From JAGSPQ01 sp038206395 (lineage in GTDB: Bacteria > Myxococcota > Myxococcia > Myxococcales > Myxococcaceae), in contig JBBRAX010000002.1 of the NCBI GenBank assembly GCA_038206395.1, positions 62,001 through 126,000 on the forward strand: 64,000 nucleotides of DNA, read 5' to 3'. The position numbers and the translations under genes were made by a program. Numbering within the stretch: the stretch's first letter is position 1; each line of letters begins with the position of its first letter. Of this stretch, positions 49,027-57,414 are shown in pieces. The notes beneath the pieces were generated by a model, which was given only the letters and a program-made list of their open reading frames with translations, did no database searches and had not been told where the DNA came from.

Positions 49027-49328
49027 GCCGCGCGAGCCGGACGTTGGCGCTGGGGCTGCTGCTTCTCATGCTGCCCGCGCGCGCCGGCCCGTCGGATCCC
49101 GAGGCGTGGCCCGAGGCGCAGCGCGAGAACTTCGGCGTCTTCGGCGTCCGCTGCAGCAAGTGCCACACACTCGACAAGCCGCTGAACGCGCACCTGAGCC
49201 AGGAAGGCTGGAAGCGCTACGTCGGGAAGATGATCCGGCGGCCGGGCTCGGGCATCAGCGAGCAGAGCGCCGAGAAAATTCTTCAGTTCCTGATCTTCAA
49301 GGAGCTTCCGCCCGACGGCGGCAGGTGA
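49023..49328 (+). CDS. Small c-type cytochrome-like protein
   Basis: A 101-residue exported protein: signal peptide TLALGLLLLMLPARAG and one heme motif VRCSKCHTLDKPL. KMIRRPGSG lies where an axial Met ligand is expected. This is the size of a monoheme class I cytochrome c, probably periplasmic. GTG 49023 overlaps the previous stop. No oxidase or reductase gene adjoins it, so the electron partner is unknown. Confidence 0.8.
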   Translation: MSRASRTLALGLLLLMLPARAGPSDPEAWPEAQRENFGVFGVRCSKCHTLDKPLNAHLSQEGWKRYVGKMIRRPGSGISEQSAEKILQFLIFKELPPDGGR

Positions 49329-49346
49329 AGCCGGGGCGTGACGGGC

Positions 49347-50399
49347 CTACGTCCGGTCGTTCATGTACAGCGCGGCCTGGTGCGCGAGGTACGACAGCAA
49401 GCCGACCTCGTGCTCGAGGAACATGCCGCCGCCCTTCCGGTTGATCAGCTGCAGGCAACCGAAGCTGCGGCCGTGGGTCATCATCGGCGCGCAGATCAGC
49501 GACTTCGTCTCGTAGTCGACCTTCTCGGAAACGGCGGCGTAGTAGCGCGGGTCCTTGTCGACGTCGCTGACCGCCACCGAGACCCCTTCGGCCGAGCAGA
49601 ACCCGGCGAAGCCTGTGCCCGCCGGAATCGTGATCTTCGACGACAGCAGCTGCTTCGCCTTCGGGCCGCGGGCGGCGAGGAAGGCCAGGTCTCCGCTGGC
49701 CGCGTCGGCGCGCAGCACGCTGCCGGCATCCGCGGGAACCTTCTCGAGCGCGAGGTCGAGCAGGAAGTACAGCGCCTCTTCCGCCGTCGCCTTCTTGCTC
49801 AGCTCCTGCACGCGCTCGAACACTTCCGAGAGCATGTCCTCGACCTGAACCTTCATGTCCTTCTGGACGCTGGGGCTCGACTTCTGACGACCGATGGGCG
49901 AGGTGACAGGCTTCGTCGGGTGCTCGAGCTCTTCGATCGCGAGGCGATCGACCTCGATGCGGGGCGAGCTCTTTGCCTTGCGGCGCACGGGAGCCGGCGT
50001 CTGGTTGCCGGGCCGCGTCTTCAGCTGGTCGGGCGTCAGCGCCGGGCCGCGAATCGTCGGAGACTCTTCGGGCGCGGCGGGCACCGGCCTGGCGGCGATC
50101 TGCGTCTTGTCGCCAGCGGCCGGCTGGCGAATCTGCGACTGCTTCTTCACCGGCGCCTGCGCGGCTTCTTCTTCTGACAGCTCGCGAATCCGGAACACGC
50201 GACCCGAACGCGACTCGGTGACATGAATCGAGTTGTCCTCCTGGATGTCGACCATGACGTTCTGCACCGACGAGCCCTGCTCGCCGAGCTTCGTCATTCC
50301 TGCCTTCAGCGCAGACATCCAGTTGTCGGCCGAGACCTTCAAGGTCATCGCGAAACCGCCCGCCTGGGCTGCCGGAATGTGAACCTCGAACTTGGCCAT
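49347..50399 (-). CDS. GAF-domain protein
   Basis: A 350-residue cytoplasmic protein. Residues 1-75 form a small alpha/beta domain (KFEVHIPAAQAGGFAMTLKV). A Pro/Lys-rich linker of about 100 residues follows. The C-terminal GAF domain (about 185-350) is clear: ALYFLLDLALEKVPADAGSV, IPAGTGFAGFCSAEGVSVAV, SLICAPMM, and FGCLQLINRKGGG. GAF domains bind small ligands, but no output domain is fused. It is divergent from the coiled-coil gene, with an inverted repeat in the gap. Confidence 0.85.
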   Translation of the reverse strand: MAKFEVHIPAAQAGGFAMTLKVSADNWMSALKAGMTKLGEQGSSVQNVMVDIQEDNSIHVTESRSGRVFRIRELSEEEAAQAPVKKQSQIRQPAAGDKTQIAARPVPAAPEESPTIRGPALTPDQLKTRPGNQTPAPVRRKAKSSPRIEVDRLAIEELEHPTKPVTSPIGRQKSSPSVQKDMKVQVEDMLSEVFERVQELSKKATAEEALYFLLDLALEKVPADAGSVLRADAASGDLAFLAARGPKAKQLLSSKITIPAGTGFAGFCSAEGVSVAVSDVDKDPRYYAAVSEKVDYETKSLICAPMMTHGRSFGCLQLINRKGGGMFLEHEVGLLSYLAHQAALYMNDRT

Positions 50400-50412
50400 G
50401 GTCCCGCGCCCG

Positions 50413-50451
50413 TAGCAGATTTTAAGAGTCGTGCAAAAGGCGCATCTGCTA
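50413..50451. promoter_or_regulatory. Inverted repeat in a divergent promoter
   Basis: TAGCAGAT (50413-50420) and ATCTGCTA (50444-50451) form a perfect 8-bp inverted repeat around a 23-bp AT-richer core, between the GAF gene and the ABC operon. The 66-bp gap contains little else, so this may be an operator controlling both directions. Confidence 0.4.
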
Positions 50452-50465
50452 AACAACGCCCGCAA

Positions 50466-51128
50466 ATGGCCGAACCGAAGGGGATTGGGAAGAAGCTGCT
50501 GGGGCTCTTCGTAGAGAACCCCGATGCGAAGTCGGAAGAAGAAACGCCCGGCACGGAAGGCGGTGAAAAGTCGGCCGCAGACCTGGTGGCCGAGCTCGCG
50601 AATGCCACCGCTCCTCAAGGAGCGGCACGGGCGTTTGTGGCGCCCCCACCTGCTCCGTCGAACCTGAAGCTCGACAAGATGGCGGCCCCGGTCGCCGGCG
50701 CCAAGATCAACTTCGACGAGATCTTCACCCAGGGCGGCCTCGACCCGGCCGGCCTCGAGCGCGTGACGAAGGCCGAGACCCTGCTCAAAGGGCTGCCCGA
50801 GGCGACGCCGCACGACATCAAGAAGCAGATCGTCGAGGCCTCGCTGCGGGCCTTTGGCATCGACGTGGTCAGCATCATCCAGGCGACCAACACCCAGCTG
50901 CAGGCGCTGGACACCTTCGTTCGCATCAACAGCGAGCAGACCGCGAAGGGCATCAGCGCCGCGGAAGAGCAGATCAAGCAGCTGAACGAGAAGATCGCCG
51001 GGCTGCGCGCCGACATCGACAAGCGCACGGCCGGGCTCGCCACGACGACCAACGCTGCGACGGCCCGCAAGTCTGAAGTGCAGCGCGTGCTCGACTTCTT
51101 CGGAGCGGCCACCGCCCCGAAGGTCTAA
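50466..51128 (+). CDS. Cytoplasmic coiled-coil protein of the ABC operon
   Basis: A 220-residue protein without signal or membrane segment. A charged N terminus (GIGKKLLGLFVENPDAKSEE) and Ala/Pro-rich linker lead to a helical domain (FDEIFTQGGLDPAGLERVTK) and a C-terminal coiled coil (AAEEQIKQLNEKIAGLRADI). No family was recognised with confidence. It is 52 bases upstream of the solute-binding/OmpA gene on the same strand. A cytoplasmic scaffold for that transporter is an inference from position. Confidence 0.75.
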   Translation: MAEPKGIGKKLLGLFVENPDAKSEEETPGTEGGEKSAADLVAELANATAPQGAARAFVAPPPAPSNLKLDKMAAPVAGAKINFDEIFTQGGLDPAGLERVTKAETLLKGLPEATPHDIKKQIVEASLRAFGIDVVSIIQATNTQLQALDTFVRINSEQTAKGISAAEEQIKQLNEKIAGLRADIDKRTAGLATTTNAATARKSEVQRVLDFFGAATAPKV

Positions 51129-51180
51129 CCCCTCGCCTAACTTTTCTATCGACGTCTGAGCAGTCACTGAAGGAGTCACC

Positions 51181-52830
51181 ATGAAACTGACCCCGTTTGC
51201 GAAGATCTTCCTCGTCCTCGTCGTGCTTGGCGTCGGCGGCTTCATCGGCTTCAAGAAGTACGGCGATCAGCTTCGCGCGTGGTCGGGCGCGGGCAAGGTG
51301 GGCGACCCGAAGCCGGGCGACGCCGACGTCAACGGGCAGGACTTCCAGTTCGTCGGCGACAAGAACGTCGACGCGCCGCGCACGGGCGAGATTCCCGTCA
51401 ACGCACCGAACACCAACGGCGCGACCGCGCTGGGCTCGGGCAAGCTCAGCCGCCCCCTGGTCGTCGGCATCAACACCTGGGCGGGCCACGCGCCGGGCAT
51501 CGTCGCGAACGGCGGCATGGACCCGGGCAGCGCTTCGTCGCTGTACAAGAAGAAGTACGGCCTCGACGTGAAGTTCGTGCTGCTCGAGGACCCCGCGGCG
51601 AAGCTGGCGGCGTTCATCAAGGGCGACATCGACATCATGTGGGACACGGTCGACTCGTTCGCGCGCGAGGCGAGCGTGCTCGCCGACCAGAAGATTTTCG
51701 CCAAGGCGATCATCCAGGAAGACTGGAGCCGCGGTGGCGACGGCATCGTCAGCCTCAAGACGATCAAGAGCGTCGAAGACCTGAAGGGCAAGCGCATCGC
51801 CACCACCAAGTTCACGCCCAGCCACTGGCTGCTGTTGTTCCTGCTCTCGCAGTCGGGCCTTTCGCCGGAGGACCGCAACGGCATCGAGAAGAACCTCGTC
51901 TTCACCGATGAAGCGCCGAAGGCCGCCGCTGCCTTCAAGGCCGGCAAGGTCGACGCCGCCGTGACGTGGGAACCCGACTTGTCGGGCGCCGTCGCCGCGC
52001 GAGAGAACGAAGCGCACGTGCTCGTCTCGACGACTGCCGCCACCAACGTCATCGCCGACACGCTGGTCGCGCGTCAGTCGCTGATCAACGAAGCGCCGAA
52101 GACGGTGCAGGACTTCGTCAACGGCTGGTTCGACGCGATCTCGATCATGAAGGAAGACCCGCAGGGCACGAACAAGCTCATCGGCGACGCGCTCAAGCTC
52201 ACCACCGATGACGTGTCGGGCATGCTGTCGGGCCTCAAGCTGACGGCGTTTGCCGACAACGCCCAATTTTTCGGCCTCTCGGGCCCGAAGGCGTACTTCA
52301 CCTCGCTGTTCAACGGCGCCTTCGTCATCTGGCGGAAGAAGGGCGTCATCACCAGCGTGGTCGACGCCAAAGACTGGCACGACGGCCGCTTTGTCGCGGC
52401 GCTGGCCGACCAGTACAAGAGCCAGAAGGTCGAAGAGGCGTTCGCCTTCAAGGACAAGCCGAAGCTCACCGACCGGGCGATCGTGAACAAGAGCCTCTCG
52501 ATTCACTTCACCACGGGCTCTGACGAGATCATGCCGGGCAGCTACTTCACGCTCGACTCGCTGGGCGAGACGATGCTCGCGTTCGGCAGCACGTACCTGA
52601 AGGTCGAAGGCAACACCGACGCCCGCGGCAACGAAGGCGCGAACAAGTCGCTGTCGACCAAGCGCGCCGAAGCGGTGAAGAAGTACCTGGTCGCGAACTT
52701 CGCGATTCCGGAAGAACGGTTTGTCACCGAGGGCAAGGGCTCGGCGAACCCGGTGGCGGCGAACACGTCGGAAGACGGGCGCGCGCTGAATCGCCGCACC
52801 GACATCAAGGTCGTCTTGAACCCGCAGTAG
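51181..52830 (+). CDS. Solute-binding protein fused to an OmpA domain
   Basis: A 549-residue envelope protein. A signal anchor (FLVLVVLGVGGFIGFKK) without a clear cleavage site precedes a linker. A NrtA/SsuA/TauA-type binding domain follows (about 95-410; GINTWAGHAPGIVANGG, FIKGDIDIMWDTVDSFA, VDAAVTWEPDLSGAV). The C-terminal 115 residues are an OmpA-type peptidoglycan-binding domain (HFTTGSDEIMPGS, VEGNTDARGNEGAN, NRRTDIKVV). The fusion would tether substrate capture to the cell wall. AGGAG six bases before ATG supports the start. Permease and ATPase genes follow directly. Confidence 0.92.
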   Translation: MKLTPFAKIFLVLVVLGVGGFIGFKKYGDQLRAWSGAGKVGDPKPGDADVNGQDFQFVGDKNVDAPRTGEIPVNAPNTNGATALGSGKLSRPLVVGINTWAGHAPGIVANGGMDPGSASSLYKKKYGLDVKFVLLEDPAAKLAAFIKGDIDIMWDTVDSFAREASVLADQKIFAKAIIQEDWSRGGDGIVSLKTIKSVEDLKGKRIATTKFTPSHWLLLFLLSQSGLSPEDRNGIEKNLVFTDEAPKAAAAFKAGKVDAAVTWEPDLSGAVAARENEAHVLVSTTAATNVIADTLVARQSLINEAPKTVQDFVNGWFDAISIMKEDPQGTNKLIGDALKLTTDDVSGMLSGLKLTAFADNAQFFGLSGPKAYFTSLFNGAFVIWRKKGVITSVVDAKDWHDGRFVAALADQYKSQKVEEAFAFKDKPKLTDRAIVNKSLSIHFTTGSDEIMPGSYFTLDSLGETMLAFGSTYLKVEGNTDARGNEGANKSLSTKRAEAVKKYLVANFAIPEERFVTEGKGSANPVAANTSEDGRALNRRTDIKVVLNPQ

Positions 52831-52843
52831 AGAGCCCCCACGA

Positions 52844-53683
52844 ATGCCGCCCATCAAGCGCGCGAAGCCGAAGCTCTTCGGCGTCCGAAGCAACATCCAA
52901 GAAGGCACCGCGCGCCTGTTGGGCGCGTCGAGCATCATCCTCGTGCTGGGGGCGTGGTGCCTCTGCAGCTACGTCAACGTGACGCGCAACGGGGAGACAG
53001 TGCCGTTGGTGTCGCACTTCTTCCTGCCCGCGCCCGACGAGGTTTTGAAGAGCCTCATCTACCTCGTGTACGAGAAGGGTCTGCTGCAGGCGATCGGCAC
53101 GTCGACGGTGCGCATCCTGAAGGCGTTTGCGCTGAGCATCGCAGTGGCGCTGCCGCTGGGCATTGCGATGGGTACGTTCCAGGCTGTGAACCGGTTCTTC
53201 GACCCGATCGTCGCTCCGCTTCGCTACCTGCCGATCACGGCCTTCATCCCGCTGCTCATCTTGTGGTTCGGCATCGACGAGTCGCAGAAGATTGCCTTCC
53301 TCTTCCTTGGCACGGTGGTGTTCCTGCTGCCGGTCGTCGTCGACGCGATTCGCGCGGTGCCCGAAGAGCTGATTCAGACGTCTTTCACGCTGGGCGCGAC
53401 GCGGTTCCAGGTGATTCGCACCGTGCTGATTCCCGCGGCGATGCCGCAGATCTTCGACAGCTTCCGCGTGATGAACGCGATCTCGTGGACGTACATCATC
53501 CTCGCTGAGATCGTGAACCCGCAGAACGGCATCGGCTACATCCTTCAGCTGGCCTCGCAGCACACCAAGCCCGAATGGAGCTTCGCCGGCATCATGGTGG
53601 TCGGCATCATTGGCATCATCACGGACGTCGCGATTCGCGGCGTGAACCGGCTGCTCTTCAGCTGGAGGGAGGCCGATGTCTGA
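52844..53683 (+). CDS. ABC transporter permease, SsuC/TauC family
   Basis: A 279-residue inner-membrane permease with about six helices. The cytoplasmic EAA loop is ELIQTSFTLGATRFQVIRTV, which contacts the ATPase. The sequence FFLPAPDEVLKSL near the N terminus and RYLPITAFIPLLILWFGI are characteristic of nitrate/sulfonate/taurine-type permeases. The substrate is not evident. It follows the solute-binding/OmpA gene by 13 bases and overlaps the ATPase gene by eight. Confidence 0.93.
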   Translation: MPPIKRAKPKLFGVRSNIQEGTARLLGASSIILVLGAWCLCSYVNVTRNGETVPLVSHFFLPAPDEVLKSLIYLVYEKGLLQAIGTSTVRILKAFALSIAVALPLGIAMGTFQAVNRFFDPIVAPLRYLPITAFIPLLILWFGIDESQKIAFLFLGTVVFLLPVVVDAIRAVPEELIQTSFTLGATRFQVIRTVLIPAAMPQIFDSFRVMNAISWTYIILAEIVNPQNGIGYILQLASQHTKPEWSFAGIMVVGIIGIITDVAIRGVNRLLFSWREADV

Positions 53684-54515
53684 CCCCGCGCCCGCGGCGC
53701 TCGCCGCCTCGACGGTTCCCAAGCTCGAGCTGCACAACCTGTACCTGAGCTACACCGACCGCCAGGGGAAGACGGTGCAGGCCGTCGAAGACGTGAACCT
53801 GTCGATCGCAAACAAGCCGGGCGGCGGCGAGCTGGCGGTGTTCCTGGGGCCGTCAGGCTGCGGGAAGAGCACGATCTTGAAGGCCATCTGCGGCCTGCTG
53901 CAGCCGGACTCGGGGCAGATCTTGCTAGACGGCGCGCCGATATCGGGCACGGGCCGCGACCGTGGCATGGTGTTCCAGACGTACACGTCTTTCGCCTGGC
54001 GCACGGTGCGGAAGAACGTCGAGTACGGGCTCGAACTGCAGGGCGTGCCGGCCAAAGAACGCAAAGAGCAGGCGCTGGCCATCATCGAGCAGGTCGGCCT
54101 GAAGGACTTCGCCGAGGCGCTGCCGAAGCAGCTGTCGGGCGGCATGAAGCAGCGCGTCGCCATCGCCCGCACGCTGATCAACCGGCCGAAGCTGCTGTTG
54201 ATGGACGAGCCTTTCGGCGCGCTGGATCCGCAGACCCGCTGGGGCATGCAGGGGTTGATCCTCGACGTGCTGAAGAAGCAGGACAACACCGTGCTCTTCG
54301 TCACCCACGACATCAGTGAGGCCGTGTTCCTCGCCGACACCATCTTCGTGCTCAGCCACCGCCCCGCGCGCGTGCTCGAGCGCATCGAGGTGCCGTACTT
54401 CGAGTCGCGCGATCCGAGCATCCGCAACTCCACCGAGTTCAAGCGGCTCGAGAGCCACGTGCTCGACCTGCTGCACAAGCTGCAGGTGAAGGGCAACGTG
54501 CGAGTGGGGCTGTAG
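53676..54515 (+). CDS. ABC transporter ATPase, SsuB/TauB family
   Basis: A 279-residue ATP-binding subunit. Walker A is LGPSGCGKST, the Q-loop lies in MVFQTYTSFAWRTV, and the signature motif is LSGGMKQRV. Walker B is LLLMDEPFGALD and the H-loop VTHDISEAV. The FQTYTSFAWRTV variant (usually FQ.. LLPWR/W) is ordinary for this family. It powers the upstream permease. Its stop is three bases before the next gene. Confidence 0.95.
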   Translation: MSDPAPAALAASTVPKLELHNLYLSYTDRQGKTVQAVEDVNLSIANKPGGGELAVFLGPSGCGKSTILKAICGLLQPDSGQILLDGAPISGTGRDRGMVFQTYTSFAWRTVRKNVEYGLELQGVPAKERKEQALAIIEQVGLKDFAEALPKQLSGGMKQRVAIARTLINRPKLLLMDEPFGALDPQTRWGMQGLILDVLKKQDNTVLFVTHDISEAVFLADTIFVLSHRPARVLERIEVPYFESRDPSIRNSTEFKRLESHVLDLLHKLQVKGNVRVGL

Positions 54516-54518
54516 GCC

Positions 54519-55349
54519 ATGGCGTTTGGCGATCGCCCGAACTACCTCAAGGCCGCGTTCGCCAACGTCTACAACCTGGGTCTGCTCGGCGGAGCGCTGG
54601 TGGCCTCGGCAATGACAGGCGACTGGGTCATCGGCGCGGCAGCAGTGGGCGCCGAGGCCATCTGGTTGATCCTTGGGCCCGACTTCAAGCTCTTCAGGCG
54701 CGCGGTCGACAAAGCAGAACGGGCCGAGAAGGAAAAGGCCGACCGGGCGCGGGTGGCGAAGCTGATGGAAGCGCTGCCCGAGCGCGAGTGGCAGCGGGCG
54801 CACGCGCTGGACGAGCTGAAGCGCGAGATCGAGCGCGACATGCAGACCAACCCGAGCTTCCAGGCGATCCTGCTGCAGAGCGAGCTCGACAAGCTGTCGC
54901 AGCTTCACCAGAGCTTCGTGCAGCTCGCGTCGGCCTGCACCCGCGCCGAGTCGTACCTGATGGCGGTCGACCTCAAAGACCTTCAGCGACAGATGCAGGC
55001 CCAGAAGAGCGTCGAAGAAAGGATGCTCGACCCGGCCGTGCGCGAGATCGCGCGCAAGAACCAGCACGTGCTCGAGAAGCGCCTCGAGACGATTGAAGAG
55101 ATTCAAAAGTTCCTCGCCCGCGCGCGCGGCCAGATGAACCTGATCGAGAACACCGTGCGGCTCTTGCGCGATCAGGTGCTGACGATGACCAGCCCCGACC
55201 AGCTCGGCGAGCAGCTGGACGATTTGCTCACCGGCGTGTCGGCGATTCAGGCGTCGACGAAGGACAACGAGATCTTCACGATGGAGCCGATCGCTCCCAT
55301 CGGCGACGCGACGTCGACCGCCGCGGAAAGCGGAAAAGTCCGCAGCTAG
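54519..55349 (+). CDS. Membrane-anchored coiled-coil protein of the ABC operon
   Basis: A 276-residue protein. Two short N-terminal hydrophobic segments (LGLLGGALVASAMTGDWVIG, AEAIWLILG) precede about 200 residues of charged heptad-rich helix (AERAEKEKADRARVAKLMEA, EKRLETIEEIQKFLARARGQ). No family was recognised. Together with the coiled-coil protein encoded first in the operon, it brackets the transporter, suggesting a structural or signalling complex. Its TAG stop lies within a CTAG shared with the convergent KAS III gene. Confidence 0.75.
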   Translation: MAFGDRPNYLKAAFANVYNLGLLGGALVASAMTGDWVIGAAAVGAEAIWLILGPDFKLFRRAVDKAERAEKEKADRARVAKLMEALPEREWQRAHALDELKREIERDMQTNPSFQAILLQSELDKLSQLHQSFVQLASACTRAESYLMAVDLKDLQRQMQAQKSVEERMLDPAVREIARKNQHVLEKRLETIEEIQKFLARARGQMNLIENTVRLLRDQVLTMTSPDQLGEQLDDLLTGVSAIQASTKDNEIFTMEPIAPIGDATSTAAESGKVRS

Positions 55350-56497
55350 ACGACGGTCAGCAGCACGAAGGCGACGCTGAACCGCGCGCTCTCGGGCACG
55401 AACAGCAGCACCTTCTGCCCGGGCTTGAGGCTGCCCCGCTTGCTCAGCGCCTCAAGCGACAAGAACGCCGACGCCGAGCCGATGTTTCCCTGCTCGCTCA
55501 GCGTGGTGAACACCTTGTCTTCCGGCAGCGGCAGCCCCGCTTCGGCCAGCCGCTTGTGCACTTCAGGGCGAAAGAAGTTCGAGCTGTGGTGGCTGATCAT
55601 CCAGTCGACTTCTTCTGACTTCAGCGGGTGCTTCTTCAACACTGCGTCGAGGCCCTTCTTCATCAACAGGCCGATGTGCTCGGACAACAGCCGCGCGTCC
55701 TGGCCCATGTTGAAGAAGCCGCCCCGCAGCCACTCGCGCGAGTCTTCGACCTCTTTCCAGCTGATCAGCTTGCCGTCTTTCTTGGAGGCCAGATGGTACA
55801 TGCACGGCTCGGCCTCACCCGCGAAGCTCAACGACTCGACCCACTCGATGCGCATCGGCGCCATCGTGCCTCGCTGAATGGGCTCGGGCTCGACCAGGAG
55901 TGCGGCCGCTCCGTCTGACAGCATCCACCGCAGGAAGTCGTGCTCGAAGGCCAGCGTGGGGTTCTTCTCGAGCGCAGCGACGCGTTCGGCAAGCTCTGGC
56001 TCGAAGTGCCGCGCGCGCATCAGGGGGCTGATCAACTCAGACGCGGTCACGATGGCGCGCGGCTGGTCGCCTGACTTCACCGCCATCGTCGCGTACTTCA
56101 GCGCCGCGGTGCCGGTGCAGCACGCGCCCGACATCGACACCACTTCGCACGGGCCCGCCCGCAACTCGCCGTGCACCATCGAGCCGTGGCTGGGAATCTG
56201 CTGGTCGGCCGACGTCGTGCCGCACGCGAGCAGCCCGAGGTCGGGCAGCAGGCTCAACCCCGTCTGCCTCTCGACCTGCCGCACCGCCTCGGCCGATAGC
56301 TGCGCGTTGGTGTGCGTCTGCAGGCCGGTGGCGGGGTCGATGGCGTAGTGCCGGGCCTTGATACCGTTGGAGTCGAGCACCAGGCGGCGCGTGCGCGACG
56401 GGCGCTTACCCACCTGCCCCAGCACCTTCTCAATCTCTTCGTTCGTTATTATTTTGTTGGGCAGGAAGCTCGCAATCTGGGTGATGTACGCCTTCAC
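55346..56497 (-). CDS. KAS III-type ketosynthase, DarB-like
   Basis: A 383-residue thiolase-fold condensing enzyme. The triad is Cys126 in SMSGACCTGT, His in WMISHHSSNFF (HQAN-equivalent) and Asn in SEQGNIGSASAF. The opening AYITQIASFLPNKIITNEEI is also typical of KAS III. GTG 56497 is supported by GGAGGAG upstream and overlaps the DarA-like gene stop (GTGA). In dialkylresorcinol pathways a KAS III homologue (DarB) condenses two acyl chains, and the neighbouring DarA-like gene supports that role. Other acyl-ketide condensations are possible. Confidence 0.88.
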   Translation of the reverse strand: MKAYITQIASFLPNKIITNEEIEKVLGQVGKRPSRTRRLVLDSNGIKARHYAIDPATGLQTHTNAQLSAEAVRQVERQTGLSLLPDLGLLACGTTSADQQIPSHGSMVHGELRAGPCEVVSMSGACCTGTAALKYATMAVKSGDQPRAIVTASELISPLMRARHFEPELAERVAALEKNPTLAFEHDFLRWMLSDGAAALLVEPEPIQRGTMAPMRIEWVESLSFAGEAEPCMYHLASKKDGKLISWKEVEDSREWLRGGFFNMGQDARLLSEHIGLLMKKGLDAVLKKHPLKSEEVDWMISHHSSNFFRPEVHKRLAEAGLPLPEDKVFTTLSEQGNIGSASAFLSLEALSKRGSLKPGQKVLLFVPESARFSVAFVLLTVV

Positions 56498-57414
56498 GAC
56501 CCTTCTCCTCCGCTCGGGGCGAGGAGCCTCGAGATCCGGGCCTCGAACCAGCCCTTGAAGCCCACCCGTACCACGATCGCCGTGAGCACCAGAATCGGAA
56601 GCAACGTCACGATCGCCGCGTACAGCCAGGCGAGAAACAATGCCTCGATCGGCAGCCGAAGGCCCGTCGACACCCGCCCGCCCGCGCGAATGAGGCGCGC
56701 CCACCAGCCGAAGACGTGGCCTGCCAGGAACTCGGGCAGCACGTACTTCTTCATCACCGCGATGGGCGCCGGCGTCGTGCCGCGAAGAATGGAGCTCGAC
56801 AGGCGGCCGGCGCTCAGCGCGTCGCGCACCTTCTCGCCCATGGGCGTCAGCGTCGCGATGTCGGCCTCGGACACCCCGGCTTCGGGAATCGGGCCCATCG
56901 CGCCTTTCTTCCCCGTCCACATCCAGCGCGGCGTCGAGATGAAGGTCGCCCAGGTGGGGCCCTGGTCGCAGAGCACGACGTGGTCGAGCACCCGCGCGCC
57001 CAGGGCATCGAGCCGGGCCTTGAGCTTCAGCCAGCCGACGTGCCACATGTTCCGGCAGGCGCAGAGCACCACCACCGGCGTGTCCTTGAGCACTTTCGCC
57101 TGCTCAGACGCGAGGAAGGCGGTGATGGGCAGCGACGGCGCCAGGTACCAGACCTGCCACGCAAAGATGACCAGGTCGTACTTCTCGCCCGGAATCGGCT
57201 GCGGCTGCATCGGCTGCGACACCTCGAGCACCGACTCGGGCATCACGTCGAGGAACTTCGAGACCGGCCACGGAAACGGAAACGGCGTGACGGGCTTTGG
57301 GTCGAACACATCGAGCGTGACGTCGCCGGCCGCAAGCATCGGAGCCAGCAGCCTGTCTGCGCATCGCCGCAGCTGCCCCGTCTGGGTGTGGCAAATCAGG
57401 AGGACCCGCTTCAC
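56494..57414 (-). CDS. DarA-like flavodoxin-fold protein
   Basis: A 306-residue protein. The N terminus RVLLICHTQTGQLRRCADRL has a flavodoxin-like phosphate loop. FPFPWPVSKFLDVMPESV, WQVWYLAPSLPITAFL and CACRNMWHVGWLKLKARL match the proteins annotated as dialkylresorcinol condensing enzyme DarA in Bacteroidetes. This is recalled, not searched. Two hydrophobic helices near the C terminus (ALFLAWLYAAIVTLLPILVL) tie it to the membrane. Position between two ketosynthase genes with GTGA coupling fits a role in cyclising or aromatising a ketide. Confidence 0.75.
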   Translation of the reverse strand: MKRVLLICHTQTGQLRRCADRLLAPMLAAGDVTLDVFDPKPVTPFPFPWPVSKFLDVMPESVLEVSQPMQPQPIPGEKYDLVIFAWQVWYLAPSLPITAFLASEQAKVLKDTPVVVLCACRNMWHVGWLKLKARLDALGARVLDHVVLCDQGPTWATFISTPRWMWTGKKGAMGPIPEAGVSEADIATLTPMGEKVRDALSAGRLSSSILRGTTPAPIAVMKKYVLPEFLAGHVFGWWARLIRAGGRVSTGLRLPIEALFLAWLYAAIVTLLPILVLTAIVVRVGFKGWFEARISRLLAPSGGEGS

